From Setaria digitata (Eukaryota; Nematoda; Chromadorea; Rhabditida; Setariidae), in the NCBI GenBank assembly GCA_003640385.1, contig RCAB01000673.1:1-27590 (forward strand): 27,590 nt of DNA, written 5' to 3'. Position 1 is the first letter of the stretch; the number at the start of each line of letters is the position of its first letter. Below the pieces are notes generated by a model that saw only the letters and a program-made list of their open reading frames with translations, was not told the origin of the DNA and searched no databases. Below are positions 1 to 12,409 of the stretch, in pieces. The position numbers and the translations under genes are program-made.

Positions 1-149
1 TTTTAATCTATAAATATTTGTACGATAAACGACAGTTTTGGATACAAGAAAACAAAGACTCAGATGACCTAGAAATTCGGACTAGTAAAAGTGATTGGCT
101 CTTTCAAATAATTTAATTTTATATTTTACATGACAGGAAAGTAACTGAC
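1..149. other. Intron of the Clc-like gene at the left edge
   Basis: After the donor at 149/150 on the minus strand (GAG followed by gtcagt), the Clc-like reading frame must continue in an exon that lies left of position 1. I looked for it here on the minus strand and saw no acceptor followed by a hydrophobic fourth membrane segment. The stretch is AT-rich and otherwise featureless. Confidence 0.6.
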
Positions 150-1224
150 CTCGTAAGTACCAACAAGTCCTTGTACAAATCGACTATCGACTCGATGTGC
201 AGCAAAAAAGAATGTTGCATTTGCAATGATCAAGAAAAGTACTGTAATATATCGGTTTTTACAAAAATAAGAACCTCGAAATTTTACATTTCATAATTAG
301 GATCCACATTTAGCGTAAACTGACATCTTTTATGATTTGATGCGATTTTCATCAGTATTGGTGTTCAATCACATGATTTTATGTTAGATAGCTTGTTAAG
401 TGCGACCATGCCTACGATTCTTAGTAGGAATAACTAATACGATGAAAAAATAAATAAATGAAAACAAACATGCGATGAAGATTAGGATAGTAAATAAAAC
501 GGCAATGGGATTACTGCAGGGTGCACAAATGCCAAGCAAAAGTGCCAATCCGCTACTTGCAAAGGCCACAGTGAAAAATATTAGCACGGCCTTTTGCCAG
601 CCTATAATACTGAGTGTATTATACACTTATTTTAGATGCTGAACTGTTGGTACACTAAATCCACGGAAATGTTTATTATCGACATACTTTTCATAAAGAT
701 GTTCAATTATCCTGAATTCATGTCTGAACAGCATAAGAAAGTTATTTCCATTAACTGAAGCACCATACACCACTTACAATTCACACTCAAGTTACTGCAT
801 TAAGACCTACCAAAGAACTGATGATGCTCAGCTTCACCAGCAGCACTATTCTGACTCAAGTCCAGCATATTCTCGCCAATAATCTCTCTGGCACTGTAAT
901 CAAATTTGTATGTGCAGGAGAGAGCAGACTGCTGCATTTCTCTATACTGCTCAATGTTCACTGCGTGCGAATATCGTGGACGAGTGCAATCTTGCCATAA
1001 ACCGTGCTGTAAATACGTATTAAATTAGATAGATGATGGAGAATGCAGAAGGTTAAATGAAACAGTAAGGCTTTTACATGATGCTGCGCACGGAATTCAC
1101 GTATATCCACCACTTGCCATGAAGGTGACAGAACAGCAACGATAGATATAGCTAAACCAATAAGAAGTAACACTAAAGAAGCAATCAACACTGCTTTTTG
1201 CGCCCTGTGTTCGCCATTACCCAT
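150..1224 (-). CDS. Clc-like tetraspan membrane protein (claudin superfamily), 3' partial
   Basis: This is a nematode Clc-like protein, a four-pass membrane protein of the claudin/PMP22/stargazin superfamily; the molecular role of most members is unknown. Four exons join in frame on the minus strand: 1224-1078 (phase 0 out), 1006-811 (phase 1), 601-407 (phase 1) and 241-150 (phase 0). Together they give 210 residues. Residues 11-33 form the first membrane segment. The first extracellular loop has the claudin pattern W-GLW-C-C: SPSW near residue 36, GLW at 51-53, cysteines at 56 and 80. Two more strongly hydrophobic segments follow in exon 3, and exon 4 ends in the family-like stretch RFVQGLVGTYE. 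The family is usually about 250-270 aa, so a last exon with the rest of the protein lies beyond the left edge. The start is supported by an acceptor (ttccag) ending at 1229, four bases before the ATG. The neighbouring dicarboxylate carrier is divergent. Confidence 0.92.
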
Positions 1225-1283
1225 ATTTCTGGAATAATATGAATACTTAATGAGGTGAATTTTCATGGAACATAGAATTTTCC

Positions 1284-1571
1284 TTATTTATTTAATTTTT
1301 TTTCATTTACCGATGTCTGAAGAATTCTAAAAAGAGACTCAACAATTAGCACTCTACTGAAAGAGATGCAGATGACAACCATTCTGAGGAATCTAAAAAC
1401 AGTCGTCTTCACAGCTTTTAGTGATGATTTCTCTTCGCTGAAAACTGTTTGCTTCGAAACCCAATGACAGAGCACTGCGATCGGTAATAAAAGCTGCATC
1501 ATACTAAGGATGAAATATGATTTACCACCTCTTATCAAGCAGTAGTTGATACCATCGAGCAATGATACGAC
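1284..1571 (-). other. Possible exon or last exon of an unidentified gene just upstream of the Clc-like gene
   Basis: An open frame on the minus strand begins after a good acceptor (a long T-rich tract then gttttgag, with the exon starting near 1571) and runs about 95 codons to a TAA at 1286-1284. It encodes a hydrophobic segment (MMQLLLPIAVLCHWV) and a basic stretch, and its codons look ordinary for coding DNA. It may use a donor near 1311 (TCG then gtaaatg), but splicing from there to the Clc-like exon would hit a stop after three codons. The alternative is that it is the last exon of an upstream gene: AATAAA overlaps its end and only about 55 bases separate it from the Clc-like acceptor. 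I recognise no family. AT-rich DNA gives hydrophobic frames by chance, so confidence is low. Confidence 0.22.
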
Positions 1572-1779
1572 TCAAAACAAAAAGAAAAAAAAAGGAACCT
1601 CAATGTGACTATTATTCCTTTTAAGATTTGTCTTTCAAACTATCATTTGGAGAAATAAGTTCCGTGCCGAAGTGCCTCTAACTCCACCTGAAATCAAATA
1701 GTTTTCACTTCCTTCCTAATCAGGTTGCTATATCTGATACTACTCACCCCTCATAGGCACTGCCAACTGTGACAAAATG

Positions 1780-2745
1780 TGGACGCATTTCTAACGGCGC
1801 AATATGGGAGGAATTCCGGGAGAAGAGGTCGCAGTGGTCGTCAAGAACCACAGAGACAGACTAGACATGAGTGCAACAGTTCGTTACGGGAGATGTGCGA
1901 AGAGCAAGAGCAACGAGGCAAGACATTACGGATGACAAGGAGAGGACATCTCACGACGACCTTTCGAGTAGCTGCGCGCTACCGAGCCCTTCACTTATTG
2001 GTGTCACTTGCAGGAGATCGGCGGGAGGACGCTGAATGGTAAAATCAGAAACATAGAACTGAGCCATTACGCAGAACGTGTGGGCTGTAGAACTGGCCCT
2101 TACACGGACACTCCACTCAACGACTGAGTGACCGTTGCAATGAATGAAAATGAAAAAGGAACCTTTCCTTGAGGAGGATGAGAAGGAGATCGCTGCTGCA
2201 GGCTCTCACAGTGTCTTCCATGTACTTCAAGCAGCACCTGAATTAATTACTGAGGTCTGACTCTGTTCGCACAGGTGATTCCGGAACAGTCCTCGCAGTG
2301 ACTTCACAGTGATGTGTAGACTCACAGGCGGCATTTCAAGTCTAATTTTGTTTCCAAGCTTGATGTCGCAAAGTGAAGTCGGATGGCACATGCACGTGTA
2401 CCTGCATGATACCTTTAAAATGAACAGTGGCAGAGAATCCGTACGTACGTGCAGGTCGCGTGCGTAAGCTGTACTGAAGAGGAAGGTAGAGTAAGTAATA
2501 GACACAGAGAAAGCATGCAGAAAGGTCATCGCCTTGCGTGTTCCGCCCCCTGCAGCGATCGGTGCAGAAAGCGATGGAATAGACAAACAGACAGACGGAG
2601 AGCTAGGGGCGATAGACTGAGTGCAGGGAAGCACGGAACGTTGTTTATCCGGCCTTGGTGTCGAGGGCAGTGGTCAGTTCGTGCGGGCTTGGCTGGGGTG
2701 GACTGAGCTGGGTTCATCACCAGTGACTGAGTGGTCTCGCTGTTG
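1780..2745. promoter_or_regulatory. GC-richer block between the divergent Clc-like and dicarboxylate carrier genes
   Basis: Hand counts of single 60-base lines give about 52% G+C at 1801-1860, 45% at 2341-2400 and 57% at 2581-2640, while ordinary lines elsewhere are about 28-38%. Several open frames on both strands fall here, but they are arginine- and serine-rich, lack matching splice sites and resemble no family; GC-rich DNA has few stop codons, which explains them. The block ends at the acceptor in front of the carrier's ATG. I read it as the shared promoter region of two head-to-head genes. That is inference from position and composition; no TATA box or named factor site is evident. Confidence 0.5.
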
Positions 2746-2751
2746 CAGATA

Positions 2752-5700
2752 ATGTCAGCCCAAGCCAAGGAGCAGCGTGTCAGTCGATGGTACTTCGGTG
2801 GCACGGCGTCTGCAGGCGCAGCTATGTGTACGCATCCGCTTGACTTGCTTAAGGTTAGAGAGAGATTGCCTAGTTCGAGAGTCGCGATTGGGATGCCATT
2901 TCGACAGCTCTTACATGTTTTATCTTGTATTCAAGGAATTTCAGTAAACTTCTGGCTAAGATGGGTGGACAACCGAGAGGGAAGCAAGCAGTTTCTTAAT
3001 AAGTAAAATTAGCCAATTTAATTGTGACTGTTGTATTGATATAGAAACCCCTCCATCTAAAACTACTTTGAAGAAAAATTTGGAAGTGGTATCCAGTAAT
3101 GAAATTCGTCATTTATTTGCTAAACGAATAAATTTTGTTGTTAAGTGATTTGTTCAAGTCTAGTAGCATTAATTCTCATCATGATCTTTATTGTTCAGAT
3201 AAACAAACAACCTTGCCACTAATTTGTTAAATGAACATGTTCCACAGAAACAAACTTCATCACTAATTTAGTAAATTCTGATAATCATAAATTCATCAAT
3301 AACTTGTTGAGTGAATGAATTCTAACAATAATAATGAACTGCATCTAATTCTGCTGAATAATTAAGTTCTGATTAGGTTAAATCCTATTCATTCCTCTAT
3401 GATATCACCTCATCTTCTTTAGGTACACTTGCAAACCCAGCAGCACGGTCAACTCGGTATTGTGGACATGACGATGAAAATTGTTCGAAGTGATGGCATT
3501 CGAGGCCTCTACAATGGCATTTCGGCTTCTCTGCTGCGACAGGTAAGATATTATTCATTTCCCATTTTTACTAAGAAGCTGCAACCACTTCCATTTCTAT
3601 CATGTCACTTCTCGCTGCTCGAACTGATGAAAATTACTGTTCATTTTCCAAAGAGCAGTGAAGATGATGACTTTGTGTGGGGTTTTCTGATTCGCAATGT
3701 TTTAAAGTAAAATTATATGCGCTTGAGCTAATAGGATGCTGACGTACTTCATGTTTTCCAGATGACGTATTCTTTAACACGTTTTGGCATGTATGAGCAA
3801 CTGAAGAAGCAATTTCCAGGAGGTTTACTGCCTTACTTATTCTTGGTTTGCATGTCATGGCTAGTAATGGATAGAAATATTTGGTAGATTATTCTGAATA
3901 GAATAGAGAGACAGAGCGGCCAATATCGTGCGTCTTCTTAACAAATCTTATTTGGCAATATCCTACTATTGTGGAGACGCTGTATTTAATGTGAATATTA
4001 TTCTGGTATGACTGAGGTGGGAAGATATGCAGAGGGTGCCAAGTTCAGGTCTTTTTCACCGTTTCCAGCTGAGTAGTTTGAAATTACGGGATTTTTGTAA
4101 GGTCATGGAAGAGTGACCTGAGCAGTTAAATCAAGTAAGTTATATTGTTTCATTCTGTGTAAAATTGTTGAAGGAATGTTTAATTCACAATTCCATTAAG
4201 TTTAAATCTTGTTTACTACTTTCAACTGTTTATTGTGCTCTAGCAATAAGAAAAAAAGAAAAGATCGTGGAGTACATTAAATCCCACCGTTTCAAAAGTG
4301 TAACTCATAAAAATTATAGATTCAACCATTCCCTTCTATCAGAAAGCTGCAATGGCCGGTATAAGCGGGGCGTGTGGTGGTTTCATTGGGACACCTGGAG
4401 ATATGGTTAATGTACGCATGCAAAATGACATGAAGGTAATCGTTCATTTTTTTTTTTTTTTCAAATATCGGAGATTCAAGAGCAGATTAAGTACAGGTCT
4501 TTTAATTTCATAAAATTTTCAAATACAAATGGGATTTTTTTTTTTGTTTAGAAAAGCTAAGAAAAGTATTGATTGTATTAACCATCTCCACATTTCAGAA
4601 AAGCGTTATTAGGTCATGTTATAAGATGGAGCTTTTGTTCGCCCATTTCATTTGAATGTCTTGACATATTTCCAGAAAGGTCATTCTTAGACGCATATTG
4701 ATTTTTTCTAAAAAGGATAGACCATAATTGGAGGTCGCTATTGCTATGGAACATTACTGAGTGATGGTCCCGCACTGAATACAGTAGTCCTGATCCAATC
4801 CTTTACAGTTGTCAAGTCAAAAGGCATTACCTACAAGCTAGTCGGACATCAGTTTGAAAGTTTATCCATCTATACCAATTTTTAGTTACCGCCAGCAGAG
4901 CGACGGAACTACAAGCATGCATTCGACGGGTTATTTCGAGTGATGCGTGATGAAGGCGTCACTAGACTTTTCAACGGAGCTGCAATGGCAACATCGAGAG
5001 CAGTTTTCATGACCATCGGTCAGTTATCTTTCTATGACCAAATCAAACAAGTTGCCATATCAACGGGCTACTTCAAGGATACTCCAACGACTCACTTTGG
5101 ATCTTCATTTGCTGCGGTACTATTTGTTCTTATGATTTCAATTCAGCTGTTGTTCCTTTCTTCGCATGTAATTTCAGTTGCATCAGTTTATTTTGCAGCA
5201 AGAATTTTTTGTTCTAGGCATCGATTGCGACAGTTTTAACGCAGCCTCTGGATGTCATGAAGACTCGTATGATGAATGCAAAGCCTGGCCAATTCAATGT
5301 AATTTTTTTCCTGGTCTTTTGGCACTCATAATGAGATAGCTTGTAATGTTGTATAAGTGTTTAAGCTAGTAACGATAATAGAACTGTTCGGAAAATTGAA
5401 TCGATTTCGAGAAGCATAATTTGCGCTTTACTAATTTTTTTGCTCAAGTTTCTTTTTTTTGTAGAAGAAGTATTTGAGTAGTTGATTTCCATAAATGGTT
5501 GACGATTGCAGGGTATTCTATCTTGCTTCGTATATACTGCGAAACTTGGGCCAACTGGCTTTTTCAAGGTAATTTTTTTTTCTGAGATGCTAATAGCTGA
5601 ACATTGTTTTTGTAAAAGTCTGAGAAAAGATGAATTATTTTGCAGGGCTTCATACCAGCATGGGTCCGATTGGCGCCGCAAACAATCCTTACCTTCATTT

Positions 5701-5756
5701 TCCTGGAACAGCTTCGCTTGAATTTTGGCTATTTTCGAACTCCTGTAGCGAAATGA
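2752..5756 (+). CDS. Mitochondrial dicarboxylate carrier (SLC25A10 type)
   Basis: This carrier of the inner mitochondrial membrane exchanges malate or succinate for phosphate, sulphate or thiosulphate. Eight exons join with agreeing phases: 2752-2853, 3423-3542, 3762-3822, 4320-4435, 4886-5116, 5218-5298, 5512-5568 and 5646-5756, giving 292 aa (human protein 287). All three carrier repeats are present, with signatures PLDLLK (residues 29-34), PGDMVN (120-125) and PLDVMK (220-225). Dicarboxylate-carrier hallmarks are VHLQTQQHG after the first signature, MTYSLTRFGMYE, NVRMQND and the C-terminal FLEQLRLNFG. As usual in the family there is no cleavable presequence. The ATG lies three bases after an acceptor ending at 2748 (ttgcag, then ATAATG), so a trans-spliced leader probably attaches there. 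The donor after exon 3 (GGAG, gtttac) is weak, but the next exon fits only with it. The second repeat has G121 where human has alanine. Confidence 0.97.
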
Positions 5757-6008
5757 AGTGATCAAGATGTATAGCTTTTATTTGTTTCCTATTTCAGTTC
5801 CGGAAATGCATTAACCAAGTTCCACAGAAAAAAAAGTACCTAAAAAATATCACCGTCCTTATCATTGTAAAATGAACTTTTATTAGTATTTTAAAACATA
5901 TCTAGGAAAGAATTGCTCTTTCAGATATTATTTGATTTAGTTAAGCTGAAAAACGTCAGGCTTTGTTTTTATTAGCATTATACACATCTTGCTATATCAA
6001 AACGAAAT

Positions 6009-6014
6009 AATAAA
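6009..6014 (+). other. Candidate polyadenylation signal of the dicarboxylate carrier
   Basis: AATAAA lies about 250 bases after the stop codon at 5756. A second AATAAA at 6267-6272 is an alternative. Only transcript ends could decide between them. Confidence 0.4.
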
Positions 6015-7181
6015 TCCTTTGACTATATTAAAATTTCGGAAACTGACTTCGCTTTTCTAAATTTTATATCCAGTCAGTCGTGTTTCTTCTGCTTGGTAAG
6101 TAACCTATGCCGAACCACAATACATAATTCGATACGATATTTTTGGAATAGTAACATTCTTGAACTTCAATGAGGATTACGAAGGAACTTTTAAGTTTGG
6201 CGGAATAACACATGCCGCTCTCCTACTGCGTAGTTTTCTATTCTTTTACTTATTCGCAATCTAAGAAATAAAGACTACCCAATTATATTCATATATCACT
6301 GTACAAGAACAGAAACTAAAAATTTGTGATAAAGAGGTAATAAGAATGGAATGTTCTTGTAAATGTATAGTCACATCACAAGAGGAAAGAACCCATGACC
6401 AAAAAATAAGCAAACCTTAGGACAAATTAACATTGAGACACATTTTTCCCGTAAAGAAGTTGTATAATACAAATGAAAATAAATGAACGATTGGAAAGCA
6501 GTGCTATTGGATCAACAGAAATAAGCAGTTTCTCATGTTGAGCAGAAACTGCTACAACATGAGCGATTCTAGATGAGCGAGTTTCAATCCTACAAAATCC
6601 TAGGTGTTGTCAATCTTGCTTTGCAATCCATACAGAAATGCAGTTTCCTCACACTTTCACTTCATCACAAAAATGCTCATGTGACAGAGACCTTCAAAAT
6701 GATATTAAACGCGTGTTTTTCTCCGTCATAAATATTTTAAATTTTATCTAACTTTTAATATGACTGCGTTTTCATCTGATCAATTTTTATAATGTGTTTA
6801 TAATGTAGTTTAAATTAAAAACGACCAATTAAAATATGGGGAAGGCTACAATAAGTTGAAGCAAAAGCACCTCTTGTTTTTATATGACTATCAGAATAAT
6901 AAATAAATAAATTGAATATGTCATGATACAATCAGAAAAAGATGGTTGATTCTGAATGAATTATGCTTTCCAATATAGATAGATCATTTTGTTTTGAATT
7001 TTTTAAAGGCGCGCTAAAACCAATGTTTATGATTTCCTCTTCCTCCTTCCTTTCTCATTTCGACGTAACTTAATTTTTGCTTCCTAAGTAAATTCTTCGA
7101 AAAGAAGAAAGAAGAATGAAGATATAAGTTTCAGGAGGAAATGAAAAAGTTAAGTACAGAGTTACATTAATAACGTACCTT
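6015..7181. other. AT-rich gap between two convergent genes
   Basis: This is the tail-to-tail gap between the dicarboxylate carrier (plus) and the MIM-like gene (minus). It must contain both 3' untranslated regions. I saw no open frame with splice sites, no repeat of note and no RNA gene. No AATAAA for the minus-strand gene is evident within the nearest few hundred bases. Confidence 0.6.
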
Positions 7182-10100
7182 TCAAACGTATCTCATCGAA
7201 AGTTGATCATGACCAAACTCATTAGACGAAGCAATTGAAGACGCGTAATCTGACGAACCTGTCGTGCCGCCTGCAGCCCGTATTTCGGCGACTGAAGGAG
7301 CTGTTGGCGTTGCTGCAGTAATTGTCGAATTACGACGTTCTGGTGGTGGAGGAGGCTTACAGCTACCTAAAATTAGATCATAATATCATATACAACTTGA
7401 AAGATAAGAAATCATACACGTAGATGGGATTTCATAAATTAGATTACAAATAATAATTACAAACAAATAATAATTTGACTACCCACCTGAACGGAGGCGA
7501 ACTGCTTGGTGTGCCACAGAAATGGGAGTTGTGGTACAGTAAGAATCAAGTTCTGAGCCAAGTTTGTCAATCTGCTCAATAGTTTCCGCAATTAGTGATG
7601 CACTCGCTGCAAACAAAAAAAAAAAAACAGAAGTCAGATGATAATTGTGCAGAGTGTCATTCAAAAGCTGCTTAAGCGAGAAAAAGAAAGTCAAGCTTCA
7701 CTAAATTTTAAACGACCATAAGGCCGGAGAAATCTTTTGGAGTCATGTCGGATAAGGCACTGTGAACAACAGGGAACATTAAAACATGCAGAAATTCGTG
7801 GTAAGTTAGTTGCTTCATTTTGAAGTGGAAATGAATCCTAATTTGAATGGTTAGTCTGAAATGGTGTTCAAAATGCTAACTTCCGGATCAAGATCATGTT
7901 AAAAAAAAAAAGCGGAATGAAATGAAATGAAAATTAACCATTGTTCCCGCTATTATTCACATGGCCATTATGATTTAAAGTAGAAGTACTATTCGGATGA
8001 GCTGTTACCATATCTTCGCAAGCAAAACTAAATGGCCTTGATGGCCGTCTTAAGGTTAACTCTCCAGATACATCAGCTGAAGAAGACGACAACAAAGTTC
8101 CCTTATTATGAGGTGCCTGAAAATCAACAAAGTTCGGATTCAGTTGTTTATATAGCTGGTAAAAATTAAATTCTATGTTTCTTAAAAATTATTAAAACTA
8201 CAAGAAAAAGAGTATCAACAGAAGTTCTTGAGAGCAAACAACAAAAATAATTGGCTAAGAAAAACAACTGTAACATCGATAAGAATTCTTTTATCTCATT
8301 TAAGGATTTATCTTTCAAATCATATTTTGACATGACCACAATAATCCTAAAAAAGAAAGGTACAAAAAGAAGTAAATGCACATAGTAGTGAGAATTTAGT
8401 TTACTTTATCAATCCCAATTGATGATCCACGAAACTCTGGAACAGCTGAAATGATAGAACTAGAGGAAGAAACAGTTCTTTTAGGTAGCGGTGGTTTTTT
8501 CAGAGCAAATTCCAATGGCTGTGATGGCGATGGAGGAGTATAAGTTCGAGAGTTGATCACCGTCCGTCGTGGCTGTTCGACTACCGATATTGTATGGGCC
8601 CGTATTGAAGATGAACCCGCATTGGAAGCACAACCTGAATTTCAGAAGGAAAATGTATGGAACCTATTTTAAAAGTGATTATTCATCTTAATTTATAAGA
8701 CACTGTTGAAATTTATTATAATAATATGCATTTTAAATTTTCATGTATAATTCCTTGAATTTTTGAGGTTTCAAAGTATCAAGCTGATAACCATTCCAAA
8801 ATTAAAAGTGGCCTCGTTATGCTTGGGATTGCGCGATTTGGACATTCAGATTTTTGCGAAAAATCAAACCCATACTTATTGCTATATACTGTTGCTAAAG
8901 TCATAGAATACGAACTTATAAAGTGACTAGATTAATTAGATTGACTCAGCAACAAGTATTGTTAGTTTTCTTTCATTAAATTTTTAATTTGAAAGAAACA
9001 CTACCAATAACAGCAGTTGGCCATGTGCACGTGCTAGGTGTTGGTGACGGCGCTCTAACTGAGATGTCATCTCCACTGTAAATGCAAAAGGATCGACTAG
9101 CATTGTTAGATAAACAACTACGCCAAGAATTATCTGATCCTTGGTGTATGTCATTTAAAATAGTATCAATGATTGCTGCTGCCTTGCCTGATCGAACCGT
9201 GACATGCAAATGATCCGACACCTGCCGAAGATGACTGCTTTCGTCCAAAAGACCCAATTGACTGTCCTGAAATATGAGATCAAAAACAATATTTTTTTTT
9301 TTACACCAGTTTTCTCATTTAACAAATAGTAATGCCGATTGCATAACTTCAGTGAACAAATCTCGATGAAAACATATTGCTAAACTTTGAAAGTTCTTTT
9401 AGGAAAAAACACTTCCTATCAATGTGAATAGGCTTTTTTTTATATCTTGTGTTTAATGCAATAAGAAATATTACTACCAATTGGTTTTTGATATTAATGT
9501 AATAAGAAAAGCTGCCAAAAACTTTAAATTATATTACTTTACCAAATGGAGGCTTTGAAATTGAATAATCTTGAAAAACTGAAAAGAATAAATTGACTAA
9601 AGAGTAACATACTGCTACCATTAGAAAGTACTTACGAGAACAGGGAGCAAAGTTGTAACAAAAAAAGACGTCTGATTGCGTTGTTCAGTGAGCAAGGCTT
9701 GACAGATACGACGCTGCTCATTCACAGCACTTACATCTATCCCACCTTTACGTGAACGAATCTGTTACGAAAATAAGATACATCTTATTAAGATTAAGTA
9801 CAATTAGCACTTCACTGAAATAGATTAACTGAAACATCGCAAAGAAGCATTAACTTAATATCAAGATAAATCTTGAGTAATTTTATAAGAAATAATCGAG
9901 AAAAAAAAGGCAACTACCAATTCATTTTGAACGGATACACAAGAACTGTACCACTTCATCGGTGTGCAAGTTAACCAACTTGCTGGACAATCAATGGCTT
10001 TATTTACTAAACACTATGTGTGTAGAAATTTTGTTTCTTAACTTTAGAAAGGAGATTTAAATTTCTCTATTAGTGGAAGTAAGTTTTTAAACTCACGGAA

Positions 10101-11666
10101 ACTTCTCCGACTTTTTGGAAATGCTAATATATAATTCTCAATACTCGAAGTTAGTAAAAGGGAATTCTATTAAAAAGGAAAGTGCAGAAAAATTTAATAC
10201 GAAGTTTCAAGAAATATTGAAATTTGAAATCCAGGTCTACTTGTTCAGTAAAATAAACAACAACATTTGAAACAGAGTTCCATTTTTAAATAAAAGGTGG
10301 TACATGAGAGGAATCATATCTTACTATCTATGATATTTTACAATTCACCTTTCGACAAAATTTGTTCGCATGTCGGTCCATTTCCATGGTTCGTTGCTTC
10401 CAGTGAGTACTCTTATTCTGTAAGTTTGTGGCTAGTTCATCAGTCAGTGAGTCCACAAAACCACGCAAACGATTTTCAATGGACCGTTGTCGCATGCAAA
10501 CACGTGTAAGGCAAGCACCAATATCTCGAGTAGCACCTATAAGAATTTCTCACTGTTTACCGGAAACATAAAGAGTGGCTTTAGTGCAGAATGTGTCCAG
10601 GTAGAGAAGAAAACCCAGCCAAGATTTCCAAAGGAATGCCTGAAAATAAATACGGTCTTAAAACATCACCCCAGCAAGAGTGAATTAGTTTGCATTCTTA
10701 TAGTCGAAATAAAAAGAGTTGTAAGGTAATAAAAAGAAACAAACAGACCATGAATTTAAATAGTAGTGAGAGCAACAAACTGATATGTAAAATAAGTTAA
10801 ATAAACGGACAGCTCAAATCACTTATTTTCTAAGAAAGAATAAATTAGTTAAAGTTTCAAAGGTGTCTTAGCCTCTAGCACAAATCGAAAGCCAAACTTT
10901 GTACAATGCTTATGATTCAGAAACATACATCACACCATTTTTCAAGTATCTTTTCTCTACGAAGTTTCAAGCTAAAACATTACACAAAGTTTCAAGTAAA
11001 ACATTAAACAAAGAAATAGCGTCGGCTTAGATTTATATTTGACTTAGAATATTGGTTTGATAGAAAGAAAGACAGGTTTAGTTCATTTAACGACTGCGGT
11101 GAGATGAAAGTGACGAATTATATCGAAAGAGAAATCACTAAAAGTACCTTTCAAATTATTGGCAGCATCACCAACAGTTTGTAAAGCATCAATGAAAGCA
11201 TTCATACAAATCAACGTCGACTTCATTTGTGACGCAAGTTTCAGGGCTTTCTGGGCGACATTTTCCCATGCTGGATAGGTCGACTGTAACAAAAATGTGT
11301 CAGGTGATGGGAATGTTTTTATCAGCAAGTGTACAATTTCTCTAACACTGCGAGCATAACTTTTTGGAATGGATATTACAACATCCGCACTTGAAAGGTG
11401 GTAAAAGGGTATGGAATACGTAAGCATTTCACTTCATATAAATCACATGACTCCTATTGAGCCTTTTTCACAGTATTTGCATACTTTAAGTCATTCACAG
11501 AGTTTAATCAGTACGAGTTTTCGATTTCTTATTTTGAATTCGGTTGTAGAGCAACACCGAAACTTCTCAGAGAAAAAAAATTATAAGAAAAGACACATAC
11601 TTTCATGTCATGTACCACATTTTGATACATGGAAACCAATGCATTGAATTCGGTGTCACAATCCAT
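7182..11666 (-). CDS. I-BAR (IMD) domain protein of the MTSS1/MIM family
   Basis: MTSS1/MIM proteins bind PI(4,5)P2 membranes with an inverse-BAR domain, bend them outward and link them to actin. Eleven minus-strand exons join in phase: 11666-11601, 11283-11148, 10536-10349, 10123-10097, 10013-9918, 9761-9636, 9266-9005, 8634-8405, 8116-7939, 7606-7487 and 7366-7182, about 537 aa (human MTSS1 about 755). The IMD covers roughly residues 1-235: YPAWENVAQKALKLASQ near 25, then NAFIDALQTVGDAANNLKG, ACLTRVCMRQRSIENRLR, and after a divergent part SHLRQVSDHL. The 27-base exon 10123-10097 and exon 10013-9918 are the least certain: they keep the frame and fill the expected length but lack the usual lysine-rich helix. 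The tail is rich in serine and proline with likely SH3 ligands, KKPPLPKR (346-353) and PPPPPERR (481-488). No actin-binding WH2 motif is seen before the stop. An acceptor (cttcag) ends at 11692, 25 bases before this ATG. Confidence 0.9.
9918..10123 (-). other. Two less certain internal exons of the MIM-like gene
   Basis: The strong exons on either side end and begin in phase 0. Between them I place 10123-10097 (acceptor atattag, donor gtgagt, nine codons) and 10013-9918 (acceptor cacatag, donor gtagtt, 32 codons), both phase 0. They supply about 41 residues, close to what the human I-BAR has between KKARQ and KALIEER, but the predicted sequence has four cysteines and few lysines. A different small exon arrangement in this stretch is possible. 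Confidence 0.45.
10962..11011. repeat. Short tandem duplication in a MIM-like intron
   Basis: Two copies of a unit of about 25 bases beginning AAGTTTCAAG stand head to tail; they differ by one single-base gap and one substitution. They lie in the intron between the second and third coding exons. No function is suggested. Confidence 0.7.
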
Positions 11667-12409
11667 GTCGTTGTCATCAATTTGTTGAGTTCTGAAGTGC
11701 TTCCAGCTCGAAATTTAAAAAAAACAAGATACGCAGGACAGCAAAGTATGGAAAACTGAAGGACGATAAGGAATTTACAAATGACTGCAGAAGGTTAAAA
11801 GCAATTCTGGTAATGTGCTATACATATCTTCCCGCGTTCCTCAGTGTCACCTATAATAAAAACTCCACTGATTTGGTATGATACACTACACTTACTAGCA
11901 ACCAGTTAAATCAGTTTCAGTGCAAAGCAAAATATAACAAACTATAGCAACATGCAGCGGACTGGATGAAGTGTAGCAGATTATGGCGAAGTGACACGTA
12001 GCGGAAGTAATGATCCGGGTGGAAATATCCCAGCCCATATTACGTTCTATAGAGAGATAAAATAAAGATTCAAATTAACTTACTACTTGTTTCTAGTTTA
12101 CTAGTAAATTGACGGACAATGTCCAACTATATTCATGTGTTTAACAAATTCGAAGTACAAAAAAATAAAGGAAGTCAAGAATGCACATCTCTTCCCAGTA
12201 AAAAATCGCAGTCATTAAAACAAAATCCTTCGAGGCATGAGAATGCACTTGGAAAAATCAGAGAAATTTATTTAATGCGAAGTAGATGGAAGAAATTGGG
12301 TTCATCGAAAGTAGGGAGAATATATTTCTTAAGTGGTGATGAAAAGGGGAAAAGTCGACATCATTACATTTGTGTTCTAATTTCCCTCCACAATTTTTTG
12401 TTAACTCAC

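Noticed and set aside
1779..2706. Overlapping open frames on both strands, rich in arginine, serine and glutamate
   Set aside because: They lie in a GC-rich block where stop codons are rare, overlap each other in opposite directions, lack matching splice sites and resemble no family.
4165..4410. Plus-strand frame of 81 codons overlapping the fourth exon of the dicarboxylate carrier
   Set aside because: Its last part reads carrier exon 4 in the wrong frame and the rest is intron; the frame encoding PFYQKAAMAGISGACGG is the real one.
5361..5765. Minus-strand frame of 134 codons
   Set aside because: It runs antisense through the last exons and introns of the dicarboxylate carrier and has no family features.
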